The notes beneath the pieces are model-generated. The model did not search any database and was not told the DNA's origin. It saw only the letters and a program-made list of their open reading frames with translations. The position numbers and the translations under genes were made by a program. A stretch of 61,243 bases of DNA from an uncultured Clostridia bacterium. GTDB lineage: Bacteria; Bacillota; Clostridia; Christensenellales; Borkfalkiaceae. Location: NCBI GenBank assembly GCA_944368215.1, contig CALVWX010000009.1, forward strand, positions 1 through 61,243, given 5' to 3'. Shown piece by piece: positions 18,686 to 26,783 of this stretch (position 1 is its first letter; the number at the start of each line of letters is the position of its first letter).

Positions 18686-19270
18686 ATGAAAATTTGTGTT
18701 TTCGGCGCTTCCAGCGCTCATATCGACGATATCTATATCAAAAAGGTCGAAGACCTCGGCGAAAAACTTGCTGAACGCGGCCATTCGCTTGTATTCGGCG
18801 CCGGCGGCACGGGCCTTATGGGTGCGGCGGCCCGCGGCTTCAAAAGGGGCGGCGGTTATATTCACGGCGTGGTTCCGTCTTTCTTCCGCGACGACGGCAT
18901 TGAACAGCTCTATGCCGAATGCGACGAAGTAACCTATACCGAAACCATGCGCGAGCGCAAGGCCATAATGGAGGACGTCTCCGATATATTTGTCGTCGTT
19001 CCCGGCGGCATAGGCACGTTTGAAGAACTCTTCGAGGTCTTAACATTGAAGCAGCTCAACCGCCACGACAAAGGCATTGTCATCTTCGATATCGACGGAT
19101 ATTACGACGGCATGGAAATTTTTATGGAAACGGCATACAAGCGCAAGTTCATTACCGAAAAATGCCGTCACCTATATGAGAATTACGACAATATTGACGA
19201 CGTAATAAACTACGTCGAAAATTACAAGCCCGACGGCACGCCCTGGCAGAAACTTAAACTCGGCGACTGA
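18686..19270 (+). CDS. LOG family protein (TIGR00730), cytokinin riboside 5'-monophosphate phosphoribohydrolase-like
   Basis: 194-aa Rossmann-fold protein. The family motif PGGIGTFEELFEVLT is complete (PGGxGTxxE), and GAGGTGLMGAAARG forms the nucleotide loop. Members split the N-glycosidic bond of nucleoside 5'-monophosphates, releasing a free base; the bacterial physiological substrate is often unknown. AAGGAAA supports the start. The phosphatase gene begins 2 nt after its stop, so the two form one operon. Confidence 0.9.
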   Translation: MKICVFGASSAHIDDIYIKKVEDLGEKLAERGHSLVFGAGGTGLMGAAARGFKRGGGYIHGVVPSFFRDDGIEQLYAECDEVTYTETMRERKAIMEDVSDIFVVVPGGIGTFEELFEVLTLKQLNRHDKGIVIFDIDGYYDGMEIFMETAYKRKFITEKCRHLYENYDNIDDVINYVENYKPDGTPWQKLKLGD

Positions 19271-19272
19271 AA

Positions 19273-19767
19273 ATGCTCAACATATCCTTCATTTGTCTCG
19301 GCAATATCTGCCGTTCGCCCATGGCCGAGGCCATATTCAAAAAAATGGCGGAGGAGAGGGGTATCTCATCTTCTCTCAACATAAAGTCATTTGCCACATC
19401 CGACTACGAAGAAGGTAACCCCGTCTATCCGCCCGCGGCCCGCACGATGGCACAGCACGGCATTGTCGGCTTTTCCCACCGTTCGCGGCAGGTCACGCTC
19501 GCGGATATAAAAAATTCCGATTACGTTCTTTTAATGGACCACATGAACATGACCGACGTCGTCCGCTTTACGGGAGGCATGTACGGCGACAGAATATTTC
19601 TGCTCGGCCATTTTCTGACCCCGCAGATTGAAATCGCCGACCCCTATTACACGCGTGATTTCGAGGGCGCTTACCGCGAAATTTATGCTTCGTGCTCGGC
19701 TTTTGCAGATTATCTCATGGAAAAGCACGCCGAAGCTTTCGGCTACGATAAACGCCATAATCCATAA
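19273..19767 (+). CDS. Low-molecular-weight protein-tyrosine phosphatase
   Basis: 164 aa, the normal size. The active-site loop is at the very N-terminus: CLGNICRSPMAE (C-x5-R-S), whose first Cys is the nucleophile. The acid/base aspartate is in IADPYYTRDF near residue 121. It may dephosphorylate phosphotyrosine on proteins, or phosphoarginine, which some Firmicutes members of this family attack. Cotranscribed with the LOG-family gene. Confidence 0.93.
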   Translation: MLNISFICLGNICRSPMAEAIFKKMAEERGISSSLNIKSFATSDYEEGNPVYPPAARTMAQHGIVGFSHRSRQVTLADIKNSDYVLLMDHMNMTDVVRFTGGMYGDRIFLLGHFLTPQIEIADPYYTRDFEGAYREIYASCSAFADYLMEKHAEAFGYDKRHNP

Positions 19768-19773
19768 AATTGA

Positions 19774-19821
19774 AACAGAGCGCGCCCCGCGCCGCAGTTG
19801 CGGCGCGGGGCGCGCTCTGTT
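19774..19821. terminator. Very long bidirectional hairpin between convergent genes
   Basis: 23-bp perfect GC-rich stem (19774-19796 with 19799-19821) around two bases. It separates the phosphatase gene (+) from the DegV gene (-). Confidence 0.65.
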
Positions 19822-19888
19822 CAAAACGCCGCAGAAAAAATATCTTCCGCGGCGTATATATTTAATATAAAATTGCTTTTATCCGCGC

Positions 19889-20827
19889 TTAACGCTTGAA
19901 TTTTGCGGCAATGGTCTTAAGTGTCGAAAGCTTTTCCTTAGCCGCCGCTATGCGCCTGTCGTCGCCCATGAAGAAGAGCGCCACGGTGCCGGGCCCAACG
20001 TGCGAACCGGTGCATATATCGTATACTTCAATAACTATGTCGTTTGCGCCCTTCTGTCTTATAAGGTCGGCCAGACAATTTGCGTCTTCCTCGCAGTCTG
20101 CATGGCAGATTGATACCGTCTGTCCGGAAGGATTGACGACCTCTTCTCCGAACAGCTCGGCAAGGCGTGCAAGCGCCTTTCTTCTGCCGCGCACCGTCTC
20201 GCACATTTCAATGGTGCCGTTCGGCCCGGCAATTAGTATGGGTTTAATATTTAAAAGCGTGCCCGCAATGGCCTTGGTTGCCGAAACTCTGCCGCCCTTT
20301 TTAAGATATTTTAAGTCGCTGACGGTGAACACCGAATGTATATTCAGCTTGTGCGCTTCAAGCCAGTCGCACACCTCGTCAAAGCTCTTTCCGTCCTGCC
20401 TCATGCGCGCGGCGTAAAGTCCGAACAACCCTTCGCCCATTGAGGCGTTGAATGCGTCAAAAACATGCACTTTGGTGCCGGGATGCTGCGCCATGGCCTC
20501 TTCGGCCGCGTCGCATGCCTGCTTGTAGGTGCCCGAAATTCCCGAAGATATGGTGGTTATAAGCACATTTCTTCCAGCTTCGAGCGAAGGTTTTATCTCC
20601 TCCAAAAACCTTTGGCTGTTTATAAGCGAGGTGGAGGTATCGCTCCCGGCGCGCATGGCCGCGTAAAATTTAATCGCCATCTCGCGCGAAGATTTGCCCT
20701 TTTCATAGCACGCCGTCTCCGTGCCGTCAATGTTGCACATAAACGATATAACGTTTATGCCGTATTTTTCCACAAGTTCGTCTGGTATGTTCGCTCCCGA
20801 ATCGACGTATATGTCAAAGTTTTCCAT
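19889..20827 (-). CDS. DegV family fatty-acid-binding protein
   Basis: 312 aa, a full DegV protein. The N-terminal lobe starts IYVDSGANIPDELVEKYGI, and the fatty-acid contact region TSTSLINSQRF is followed by ISSGISGTYKQA. The C-terminal lobe has YLKKGGRVSATKA and ends near GSHVGPGTVALFF. In Gram-positive bacteria these proteins hand a bound fatty acid to the FakA kinase, which feeds phospholipid synthesis; no fakA is in this window. GGAGG lies 6 nt before the start. Confidence 0.93.
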   Translation of the reverse strand: MENFDIYVDSGANIPDELVEKYGINVISFMCNIDGTETACYEKGKSSREMAIKFYAAMRAGSDTSTSLINSQRFLEEIKPSLEAGRNVLITTISSGISGTYKQACDAAEEAMAQHPGTKVHVFDAFNASMGEGLFGLYAARMRQDGKSFDEVCDWLEAHKLNIHSVFTVSDLKYLKKGGRVSATKAIAGTLLNIKPILIAGPNGTIEMCETVRGRRKALARLAELFGEEVVNPSGQTVSICHADCEEDANCLADLIRQKGANDIVIEVYDICTGSHVGPGTVALFFMGDDRRIAAAKEKLSTLKTIAAKFKR

Positions 20828-20938
20828 CTCTGCCTCCCGAATGTGCCGCCTTTTTTATTATTATTTCAGCGTACGCAAAATTATATAAAAGCAGTCACGC
20901 GCGGCCGTATTTTTGTGCCGCGCGCTTTCTTTTTAAAT

Positions 20939-20967
20939 AGTATAATTCATTTGTATTCTTTTTACAA
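20939..20967 (-). promoter_or_regulatory. Sigma-A promoter for the minus-strand DegV gene
   Basis: On the minus strand TTGTAA (20962-20967), 17 nt, TATACT (20939-20944). Confidence 0.6.
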
Positions 20968-21028
20968 TTTTTTACAGCTCTGCCGCCCTCTATTGTTGTG
21001 TTCTCAAGGTAAACAAATGAAAAGAAAC

Positions 21029-21068
21029 ACTCTACTGTAAAATTTTCACACTCTACTTACAGTAGAGT
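21029..21068. promoter_or_regulatory. Operator candidate: repeated CTCTACT/AGTAGAG sites
   Basis: ACTCTACTGTAA (21029-21040) and TTACAGTAGAGT (21057-21068) are exact inverted copies. Nested inside, ACTCTACT-TAC-AGTAGAGT (21050-21068) is itself a perfect inverted repeat. So three half-sites sit 13 bp upstream of the -35 box of the XRE gene. Autoregulation by the XRE protein is the simplest idea. Confidence 0.6.
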
Positions 21069-21080
21069 TGCTCATTTTTA

Positions 21081-21109
21081 TTGATTTTTACCGTCTGACA
21101 TGTTAAAAT
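21081..21109 (+). promoter_or_regulatory. Promoter giving a probable leaderless XRE mRNA
   Basis: TTGATT (21081-21086), 17 nt, TAAAAT (21104-21109). Only 6 nt lie between the -10 box and the ATG, and there is no ribosome binding site. Confidence 0.6.
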
Positions 21110-21115
21110 ACGTGT

Positions 21116-21712
21116 ATGGAAGACTTGAAAGAGATAATAGCAAAAAATCTCGTGCGCCTTCGCCAGCAGGCGGGACTCACCCAGCTTAAACTCGCTGAAA
21201 TGCTCAACTATTCCGATAAAGCCGTCTCCAAGTGGGAGAGGGGGGAATCAATTCCCGACCTGCGCGTGCTCATTCAGCTGGCCGAAATTTATCACATCAA
21301 GGTGGATGATATCATAACAGAACACCCTGAAGGCGCTGTAAAGCCCAAAGTAAACCTCGGCAAAAAGCGCCTTTTAATCGTCCTTCTCTCTGTCGGCCTC
21401 GTCTGGTTTGTCGCCACGGGCGTCTTTGCCATAGTCTATTTTTACCCCGCACTCGAAAGATTTGCGTGGCTGACTTATGTCGTCGCGCCCTTCGTCAGCA
21501 GCATAGTTTTAACCGTTTTTTCGGCTCTGTGGGGCAACAAGCTTACAAACGCAATAACGTGTACTATGATTTTATGGTCGGTGGTCGCCATATTCCACGT
21601 CTTTTTCGCTGTGTTCGCGCCCGCCGTCGATAAATGGTGGCTGTTCTATCTCGTCGCCGCGCCTTTCCAGATTCTAATCGTATTCTGGTTCCTTCTGCGC
21701 AAAGTCAAGTAA
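21116..21712 (+). CDS. XRE-family regulator with a C-terminal membrane domain
   Basis: 198 aa. Residues ~7-62 form a Cro/C1-type helix-turn-helix (QAGLTQLKLAEMLNYSDKAVSKWERGESIPDL). Four TM helices fill the C-terminal half (about 85-108, 116-138, 143-167 and 172-192). Such membrane-tethered XRE regulators are common in Clostridia; the signal they sense is unknown. It lies between two degV genes, with inverted repeats upstream that could be its own operator. The -10 box is 6 nt before the ATG, suggesting a leaderless message. Confidence 0.88.
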   Translation: MEDLKEIIAKNLVRLRQQAGLTQLKLAEMLNYSDKAVSKWERGESIPDLRVLIQLAEIYHIKVDDIITEHPEGAVKPKVNLGKKRLLIVLLSVGLVWFVATGVFAIVYFYPALERFAWLTYVVAPFVSSIVLTVFSALWGNKLTNAITCTMILWSVVAIFHVFFAVFAPAVDKWWLFYLVAAPFQILIVFWFLLRKVK

Positions 21713-21726
21713 GATAGCGTAAATGC

Positions 21727-21755
21727 TTGCGTTTTGCAACATTTGGTTTTATAAT
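21727..21755 (+). promoter_or_regulatory. Promoter for the second DegV gene
   Basis: TTGCGT (21727-21732), 17 nt, TATAAT (21750-21755), then a leader of about 48 nt with AAGGAGAG. Confidence 0.6.
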
Positions 21756-21809
21756 GTCTATAAAGTATGTTTTATGCATACATTACATTGTAAGACAAAG
21801 GAGAGATAA

Positions 21810-22673
21810 ATGTACAAATTATTTTGTGACAGCAACTGCGAGTTGTGGTATAAGACGGTTGCCGAACTCGGACTCGAAGTCATAAAAATGCCCTATACGC
21901 TCAACGAAAAAGAGTACTTTTACGACATGGGCGAACACACCGATTTTGAAGGTTTTTTCAAGGCCATGCGCGGCGGCGCCGTACCCAAGACGAGCGCGCT
22001 AAACGAATACGCTTATACCGAATACTTCGAGCCCGTCCTCGCCGCTGGCAACGATATCTTTTACATAACCTTTTCTCACGCGATGAGCGCCACCTTCAAC
22101 GCCATGGAAGCCGCCATATCTGCGCTTAAAGAAAAATATCCCGACCGCGAAATCCGCACGGTCGACACAAAAACCATATCGCTCGGCGCGGGATTCATCG
22201 TCTACTATGCCGCACTTAAATATAAAGAGGGCGCAACTATGGACGAACTCGAATCGTACGTGAACGAACTCGTTCCCCACACTGCAACGTACTTTGCAGT
22301 AGAAGATTTAACCTATCTCTACAGGGGAGGAAGAGTGTCGGGCGTTTCCAAGGTTTTCGGCAATCTCCTCGGCATTAAGCCCATACTATGCTTTAACGAC
22401 GAGGGCAAAATAATCAACGTCGACAAGCAGAAGGGCTTCAAAAAAGCCATGGCGGCTCTCCGCGGATACCTGCGCGAAAAGGGCAGCGAACTCGATAAAT
22501 ACAAAATTTTCGTTCTTCAGGCCGATTGCGAAGAAGCGGCAAAAAATTTCGTCGCGGACATAAAGGCCGAATTTCCCGCGGCGGACGTCGTCGTTCAGCC
22601 CGTCGGCCCCGTAATCGGCTCCCACTGCGGCCCCGGCACGATAGGTTTAATCTTCCACGCCGAGGAAAGATAA
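21810..22673 (+). CDS. DegV family fatty-acid-binding protein (second copy)
   Basis: 287 aa, diverged from the copy at 19889. It has the DegV pattern TSALNEYAYTEYFEPVL, ITFSHAMSATFNAM, DLTYLYRGGRVSGVSK and the terminal GSHCGPGTIGLIF. The N-terminus YKLFCDSNCEL replaces the usual VDSxxDL start, so the lipid preference may differ. AAAGGAGAG precedes the ATG. It has its own promoter and terminator. Confidence 0.91.
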   Translation: MYKLFCDSNCELWYKTVAELGLEVIKMPYTLNEKEYFYDMGEHTDFEGFFKAMRGGAVPKTSALNEYAYTEYFEPVLAAGNDIFYITFSHAMSATFNAMEAAISALKEKYPDREIRTVDTKTISLGAGFIVYYAALKYKEGATMDELESYVNELVPHTATYFAVEDLTYLYRGGRVSGVSKVFGNLLGIKPILCFNDEGKIINVDKQKGFKKAMAALRGYLREKGSELDKYKIFVLQADCEEAAKNFVADIKAEFPAADVVVQPVGPVIGSHCGPGTIGLIFHAEER

Positions 22674-22713
22674 TTATAAACGAAGATTATTACTAATTCT
22701 TAAATTTAAAAAA

Positions 22714-22748
22714 GTTAAATGCGCGGTTTGTCCGCGCATTTTTTTTAT
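22714..22748 (+). terminator. Terminator after the second DegV gene
   Basis: 9-bp stem AATGCGCGG/CCGCGCATT (22718-22726 with 22732-22740) followed by eight T including the stem end. Confidence 0.9.
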
Positions 22749-22778
22749 TATTGCGCCGGGCGTCCTTTGCATATTTAA

Positions 22779-22806
22779 TTGACTTTGTTGCCTTATTTGA
22801 TATAAT
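22779..22806 (+). promoter_or_regulatory. Promoter giving a probable leaderless thrE-like mRNA
   Basis: TTGACT (22779-22784), 16 nt, TATAAT (22801-22806). The ATG is only 8 nt further on, with no Shine-Dalgarno sequence. Confidence 0.65.
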
Positions 22807-22814
22807 AATTGCGT

Positions 22815-24191
22815 ATGGATATTATCAAAGATAATATAGCTCCGCCGGAACAACCCGTTGCTGAAAATATAGCTTATTCATACGACGCCGAGCGTGAAAG
22901 ACGGCACTTTGACCGCATAGTCGCGCTGGCTTTGGGCGTCGGCGCGGGACTGCTTTCATGCGGCGCGTCCGTTTCGCGCGTCGAACTGGCCGTCAAGCTT
23001 ATTTGTCTTTCGTGCGGCGCCAAGGAAGTAAACGTTATGTCTCTTCCTTCGGTGATAATATGCAGCATAAAACTCGCCGACGGCAGTGAAGTATCCCAGC
23101 TCAAGCGCTGTTATGAGGTCAGCAACAACTTCCGCAGAATGGAACAGTACAACCAGCTTTCCCGCGATATATGCTCAAAAAAACTTACGGCTGAGGAAGC
23201 GGAGGAAGAGCTTGAAGCAATCAGCTGCTCCAAAGGCTATTCTATGCCCGTTCTCGTCGTCAGCGGCGGCCTCGTCGCGGGCATATTCACCGTATATTTC
23301 GGCGGCTCGCTCATAGACGGAATACCGTCGTTTATAATCGGCTGTCTGATGATGTTCGTCAACATTCTGCTGTCGCGCAGGGACTTCAACTCCTACGCCC
23401 GCACATTCGTGCTTTCCTTAATGGGCGGCACGCTGGCAATACTTTTAACCGCTCTGTTCGTCGTCTGCGGCGCTCAGTGTTCGGTCTCCATGGTGTCCAT
23501 AGGCACTATAATGGTGGTGGTGCCCGGGCTCCTCATCTGCAACGCCGTGCGCGATATGTTCTCGGGCGATATTTACTCGGGTGCATTCGAGCTTTTAAAC
23601 GGCCTTTTAACCATTCTCGCCATAGCCGCGGGCTACAGTGCGTCAATAATAATTCTGCGCTCCGTTATGGTCGACCTTCCCCCCATAGGCCGTTCGCAGG
23701 TAGAAGATTATATCTACCGCATAATCACATGCCTCTTCGGCGCGTGTTCCGTGGGCGTAATGTTCAACTGCCGCGTCAAAAAAATACTTTTCGGCGTAGG
23801 CAACATTCTCGCAACGTTTGCTCTGTACCTCGTAATCGAACACTATTTTGCCGATGATTATTTTCTTCAGTTTTTTGTCCCCACTTTGCTTGCGGCGCTC
23901 ATCGCCGAACTTCTGGCGCGTCTCTTCAAAGCGCCCTCAACAATCTTTCTCGTCCCGGCAATAATAGTTCTCGTCCCGGGCGGATCGCTCTATTACACAG
24001 TCAATTACATAGTCAACTCAAATATGGCTCAGGCGCAGATCTGGGGCGAGCGCGCGCTTTTATCCCTGCTCGGCATTGCCGTAGGCATTTCGGTAATAAC
24101 CGCGCTCTTCCAGATAATTCACCCCGTCAAGGGCAAAGCCGCTTTAAAGCGCATCATCGCCCGCAGAAATAAACTAAAAGGAAAAGACTAA
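22815..24191 (+). CDS. ThrE-type threonine/serine exporter family membrane protein
   Basis: About 458 aa. The N-terminal ThrE domain (PF06738 type) begins RHFDRIVALALGVGAGLLSCGASVSRVE, with the conserved soluble stretch SEVSQLKRCYEVSNNFRRME, followed by about ten TM helices. The C-terminal half is the second ThrE domain (PF12821 type), so both halves are fused as in the full-length exporters. It likely exports threonine, serine or related small solutes. I take ATG 22815; a TTG two codons upstream is less likely. It overlaps gltX by one base (TAATG). Confidence 0.88.
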   Translation: MDIIKDNIAPPEQPVAENIAYSYDAERERRHFDRIVALALGVGAGLLSCGASVSRVELAVKLICLSCGAKEVNVMSLPSVIICSIKLADGSEVSQLKRCYEVSNNFRRMEQYNQLSRDICSKKLTAEEAEEELEAISCSKGYSMPVLVVSGGLVAGIFTVYFGGSLIDGIPSFIIGCLMMFVNILLSRRDFNSYARTFVLSLMGGTLAILLTALFVVCGAQCSVSMVSIGTIMVVVPGLLICNAVRDMFSGDIYSGAFELLNGLLTILAIAAGYSASIIILRSVMVDLPPIGRSQVEDYIYRIITCLFGACSVGVMFNCRVKKILFGVGNILATFALYLVIEHYFADDYFLQFFVPTLLAALIAELLARLFKAPSTIFLVPAIIVLVPGGSLYYTVNYIVNSNMAQAQIWGERALLSLLGIAVGISVITALFQIIHPVKGKAALKRIIARRNKLKGKD

Positions 24192-25837
24192 TGGATCTCA
24201 AAAAACTTGCCGCAACGCTCATACCCGACCAAGACCTTTTACCCCTCGGAAAGTACGAGGAAATGTACCCTCCCCGTAACCTCCCGCCCAAGGCCGAAGT
24301 CACCCGCCTTGCGCCTTCGCCCACGGGCTTTATCCACCTCGGCAATCTCTATTCGGCCCTCGCCGACGAGCGCATCGCACACACCACGGTCGGCATTTTC
24401 TATCTGCGCATAGAGGACACCGACGAAAAGAGAAAGGTGGAGGGCGCGGTCGAATCGGTCATACGCTCCTTAAAATACTTTAACGTCAATTTCGATGAAG
24501 GCGCGGAGATTGATTCCCCTCTCAATAAGTACGGCCCGTATTATCAGCGGCAGCGCGCCTCAATTTACCGCGCGTTCGCAAAGGACTTAATCGAGCGCGG
24601 CCTCGCCTATCCCTGCTTCTGCACTGAAGACGAACTCAACGCGGTCAGGGAGGAACAGACGGCGCAAAAATTAATTACAGGCTATTACGGCAAATATGCA
24701 AAGTGCCGCAACTTAACCGAAGAGCAAATCTACGCCAACCTCGCCGCAGGCAAACCTTTCGTCATAAGGCTTAAATCTCAGGGCGACACTTCGCACAAAA
24801 TAACCTTCCGCGACCGCATAAAGGGCGAAATCACCGTCACCGAAAACGATCAGGACGTCGTCATCTTAAAGTCGGACGGCATCCCCACGTATCACTTCGC
24901 GCACGCCATCGACGACCACTTTATGCGCACAACGCTCGTCATCCGCGGCGAAGAATGGCTCTCCAGCCTGCCCGTGCATATCGAGCTTTTTAAAGTGCTC
25001 GGCTTCCCCATGCCCGCATACGGCCATACATGCTCGCTCATGAAGGTCGATAACGGCACCAAACGCAAGCTGTCAAAGCGCAAAGACCCCGAACTATCCC
25101 TCGATTATTACCGCAAGGCGGGCTATTACCCCGTCGCCGTGGTCAAGTATCTCATGACCATTTTAAACTCCAATTTCGAGGAGTGGGAGCGCAAAAATCC
25201 TCAATCCGACTATACGCAGTTCAAATTTACCATCGAAAAGATGGGCAAGAGCGGCGCGCTTTTCGACCTCGATAAACTCAACGACATCTCGAAAACCGAG
25301 CTGTCCAAAATTTCGCCCGAAGACATGTACGCCTTCTTAAAGGGCTGGGCGGACGAATTCGGCTCCGAAAGCGACAAGGCGCACTTCGCCGATAAGGATT
25401 ATGTAATTTCCATACTCAATCTCGTCATGGGCATAGGCGGCAAAAAGCGCCGCAAGGACATCGAACGCGCCGAACAGGCCGCCGCCATGATATGTTACTT
25501 CTTCGACGACACATTCTCGCCCGTCTACGAGTACCGCTTCGATAAGGACACGGTAAACGCCGTTCTCTCAGGTTTTTCTGCCGTATACGACCCCGCCGAC
25601 GACAATTCCGCGTGGTTTGCAAAGGTCAAGGAAGTTGCGGCAAGCAACGGTTTCGCCGCTGAGATGAGCGACTACAAGGCAAATCCTTCCGCCTACAAGG
25701 GCAGCGTTGCCGACGTTGCGGAAATCCTCCGCATTGCGGTGACTGGCAGCCCCAACTCGCCCGACCTTTGCACCATCATGGCTATACTCGGCAAGCAAAG
25801 AAGCCTTTCCCGCCTTGCGGCCGCGCGCGTGAACTGA
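24191..25837 (+). CDS. gltX: Glutamyl-tRNA synthetase
   Basis: Class I aminoacyl-tRNA synthetase of 548 aa, some 60 residues longer than most bacterial GluRS. The HIGH-type motif is RLAPSPTGFIHLGNLYSA near residue 37, preceded by an N-terminal extension of about 35 residues. The KMSKS-type loop is KRKLSKRKDPE. The C-terminal anticodon-binding domain is present. Most Clostridia lack GlnRS, so the enzyme could also misacylate tRNA-Gln for GatCAB, but nothing here tests that. Its start overlaps the exporter gene, so the two are coupled. Confidence 0.95.
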   Translation: MDLKKLAATLIPDQDLLPLGKYEEMYPPRNLPPKAEVTRLAPSPTGFIHLGNLYSALADERIAHTTVGIFYLRIEDTDEKRKVEGAVESVIRSLKYFNVNFDEGAEIDSPLNKYGPYYQRQRASIYRAFAKDLIERGLAYPCFCTEDELNAVREEQTAQKLITGYYGKYAKCRNLTEEQIYANLAAGKPFVIRLKSQGDTSHKITFRDRIKGEITVTENDQDVVILKSDGIPTYHFAHAIDDHFMRTTLVIRGEEWLSSLPVHIELFKVLGFPMPAYGHTCSLMKVDNGTKRKLSKRKDPELSLDYYRKAGYYPVAVVKYLMTILNSNFEEWERKNPQSDYTQFKFTIEKMGKSGALFDLDKLNDISKTELSKISPEDMYAFLKGWADEFGSESDKAHFADKDYVISILNLVMGIGGKKRRKDIERAEQAAAMICYFFDDTFSPVYEYRFDKDTVNAVLSGFSAVYDPADDNSAWFAKVKEVAASNGFAAEMSDYKANPSAYKGSVADVAEILRIAVTGSPNSPDLCTIMAILGKQRSLSRLAAARVN

Positions 25838-25838
25838 C

Positions 25839-26624
25839 ATGACAGTTTTTTTATCCCTCTGTTTTCTGTTCTTTGTCGGCAGCTGCCTCGGCTGGTGCGT
25901 CGAAGTTCTGTTCCGTCGCTTCGTTTCGGCAAAAAAGTGGATTAACCCCGGCTTTTTAACGGGGCCGTACCTGCCCATCTACGGGTTCGGCCTCGTCGGG
26001 CTGTACGCCATATGCTCCATTCCCGTAAACACGGGCAATTTTTGGGGCGATGCCGTCGTAACCATAGTCCTGATGGGCGTTACAATGACGGTTATAGAAT
26101 ATATCGCGGGTTTAATATTCATCAAAGGCATGAAGATAAAGCTGTGGGATTATTCTCAGCAATGGGGCAACGTTCAGGGCATAATCTGTCCGCTGTTTTC
26201 CCTCATATGGACGGCGGCGGGCGCAGTTTACTACTTCGCCGTCGACCCGTTCGTTATAGCGTGGGTGGAGTGGTTTGTCTCCAACATTGCATTCTCGTTC
26301 GTCGTCGGCATATTTTTCGGCGTGTTCTTCGTCGACCTCGCTCATGCCGTCAATCTCTCCGTGCGCATACGCGCTTTCGCCAAGGAGCGCGGCATCGTCG
26401 TCGCGTATGAAAAGTTAAAAGTCAGCATAAAGACCCGCCTCGACGACCTGCGCGCAAAATCGCGCATCGACGAACTTCGCGCCAAAGTGGAGGAAGGCAA
26501 GAAAAAGTTTAAAAAGTCAAGCTTCTTTTTCCCTTTTCGTTCGGATAAAAGCATCGAAGAGAGTCTGGCCGACTACGCCGAAACGGCTTCCGACAATGAC
26601 GGCAAATCAAAGAAAAATAAATAG
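25839..26624 (+). CDS. CmpB-like putative ABC transporter type IV membrane protein
   Basis: 261 aa. It matches the PF06541 pattern: an N-terminal membrane region with SCLGWCVEVLFRRF and KWINPGFLTGPYLPIYGFG, then four more TM helices containing LWDYSQQWGNVQGIICPLFS. The C-terminal ~75 residues are a charged cytoplasmic helix ending in a Lys-rich tail. The family's function is unproven despite the ABC name. It starts one base after the gltX stop, so it belongs to the same operon. Confidence 0.85.
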   Translation: MTVFLSLCFLFFVGSCLGWCVEVLFRRFVSAKKWINPGFLTGPYLPIYGFGLVGLYAICSIPVNTGNFWGDAVVTIVLMGVTMTVIEYIAGLIFIKGMKIKLWDYSQQWGNVQGIICPLFSLIWTAAGAVYYFAVDPFVIAWVEWFVSNIAFSFVVGIFFGVFFVDLAHAVNLSVRIRAFAKERGIVVAYEKLKVSIKTRLDDLRAKSRIDELRAKVEEGKKKFKKSSFFFPFRSDKSIEESLADYAETASDNDGKSKKNK

Positions 26625-26658
26625 ATTGTTGAAAATCTCGTGAATTTAAACAAACAGA

Positions 26659-26695
26659 CCGCGCCTGACGTTGACATTTAAGTCGGCGCGGTGAT
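26659..26695 (+). terminator. Terminator-like hairpin after the gltX operon
   Basis: ACCGCGCC and GGCGCGGT arms with a GAC/GTC extension across one bulge, loop about 11 nt, followed by GATATTATTATTG. Confidence 0.5.
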
Positions 26696-26735
26696 ATTAT
26701 TATTGTGGTATTTGTCATAACATAAAAAGACTTGC

Positions 26736-26751
26736 GTCACGCCCGCGTGAC
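26736..26751. promoter_or_regulatory. Palindrome upstream of the ABC-FtsX gene
   Basis: GTCACGC-CC-GCGTGAC with perfect 7-bp arms, about 30 nt before the start codon. A possible operator or leader hairpin; no convincing promoter hexamers were found next to it. Confidence 0.35.
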
Positions 26752-26783
26752 AACGCCATAAAAATCAGAAAGAGGCGCAATAT

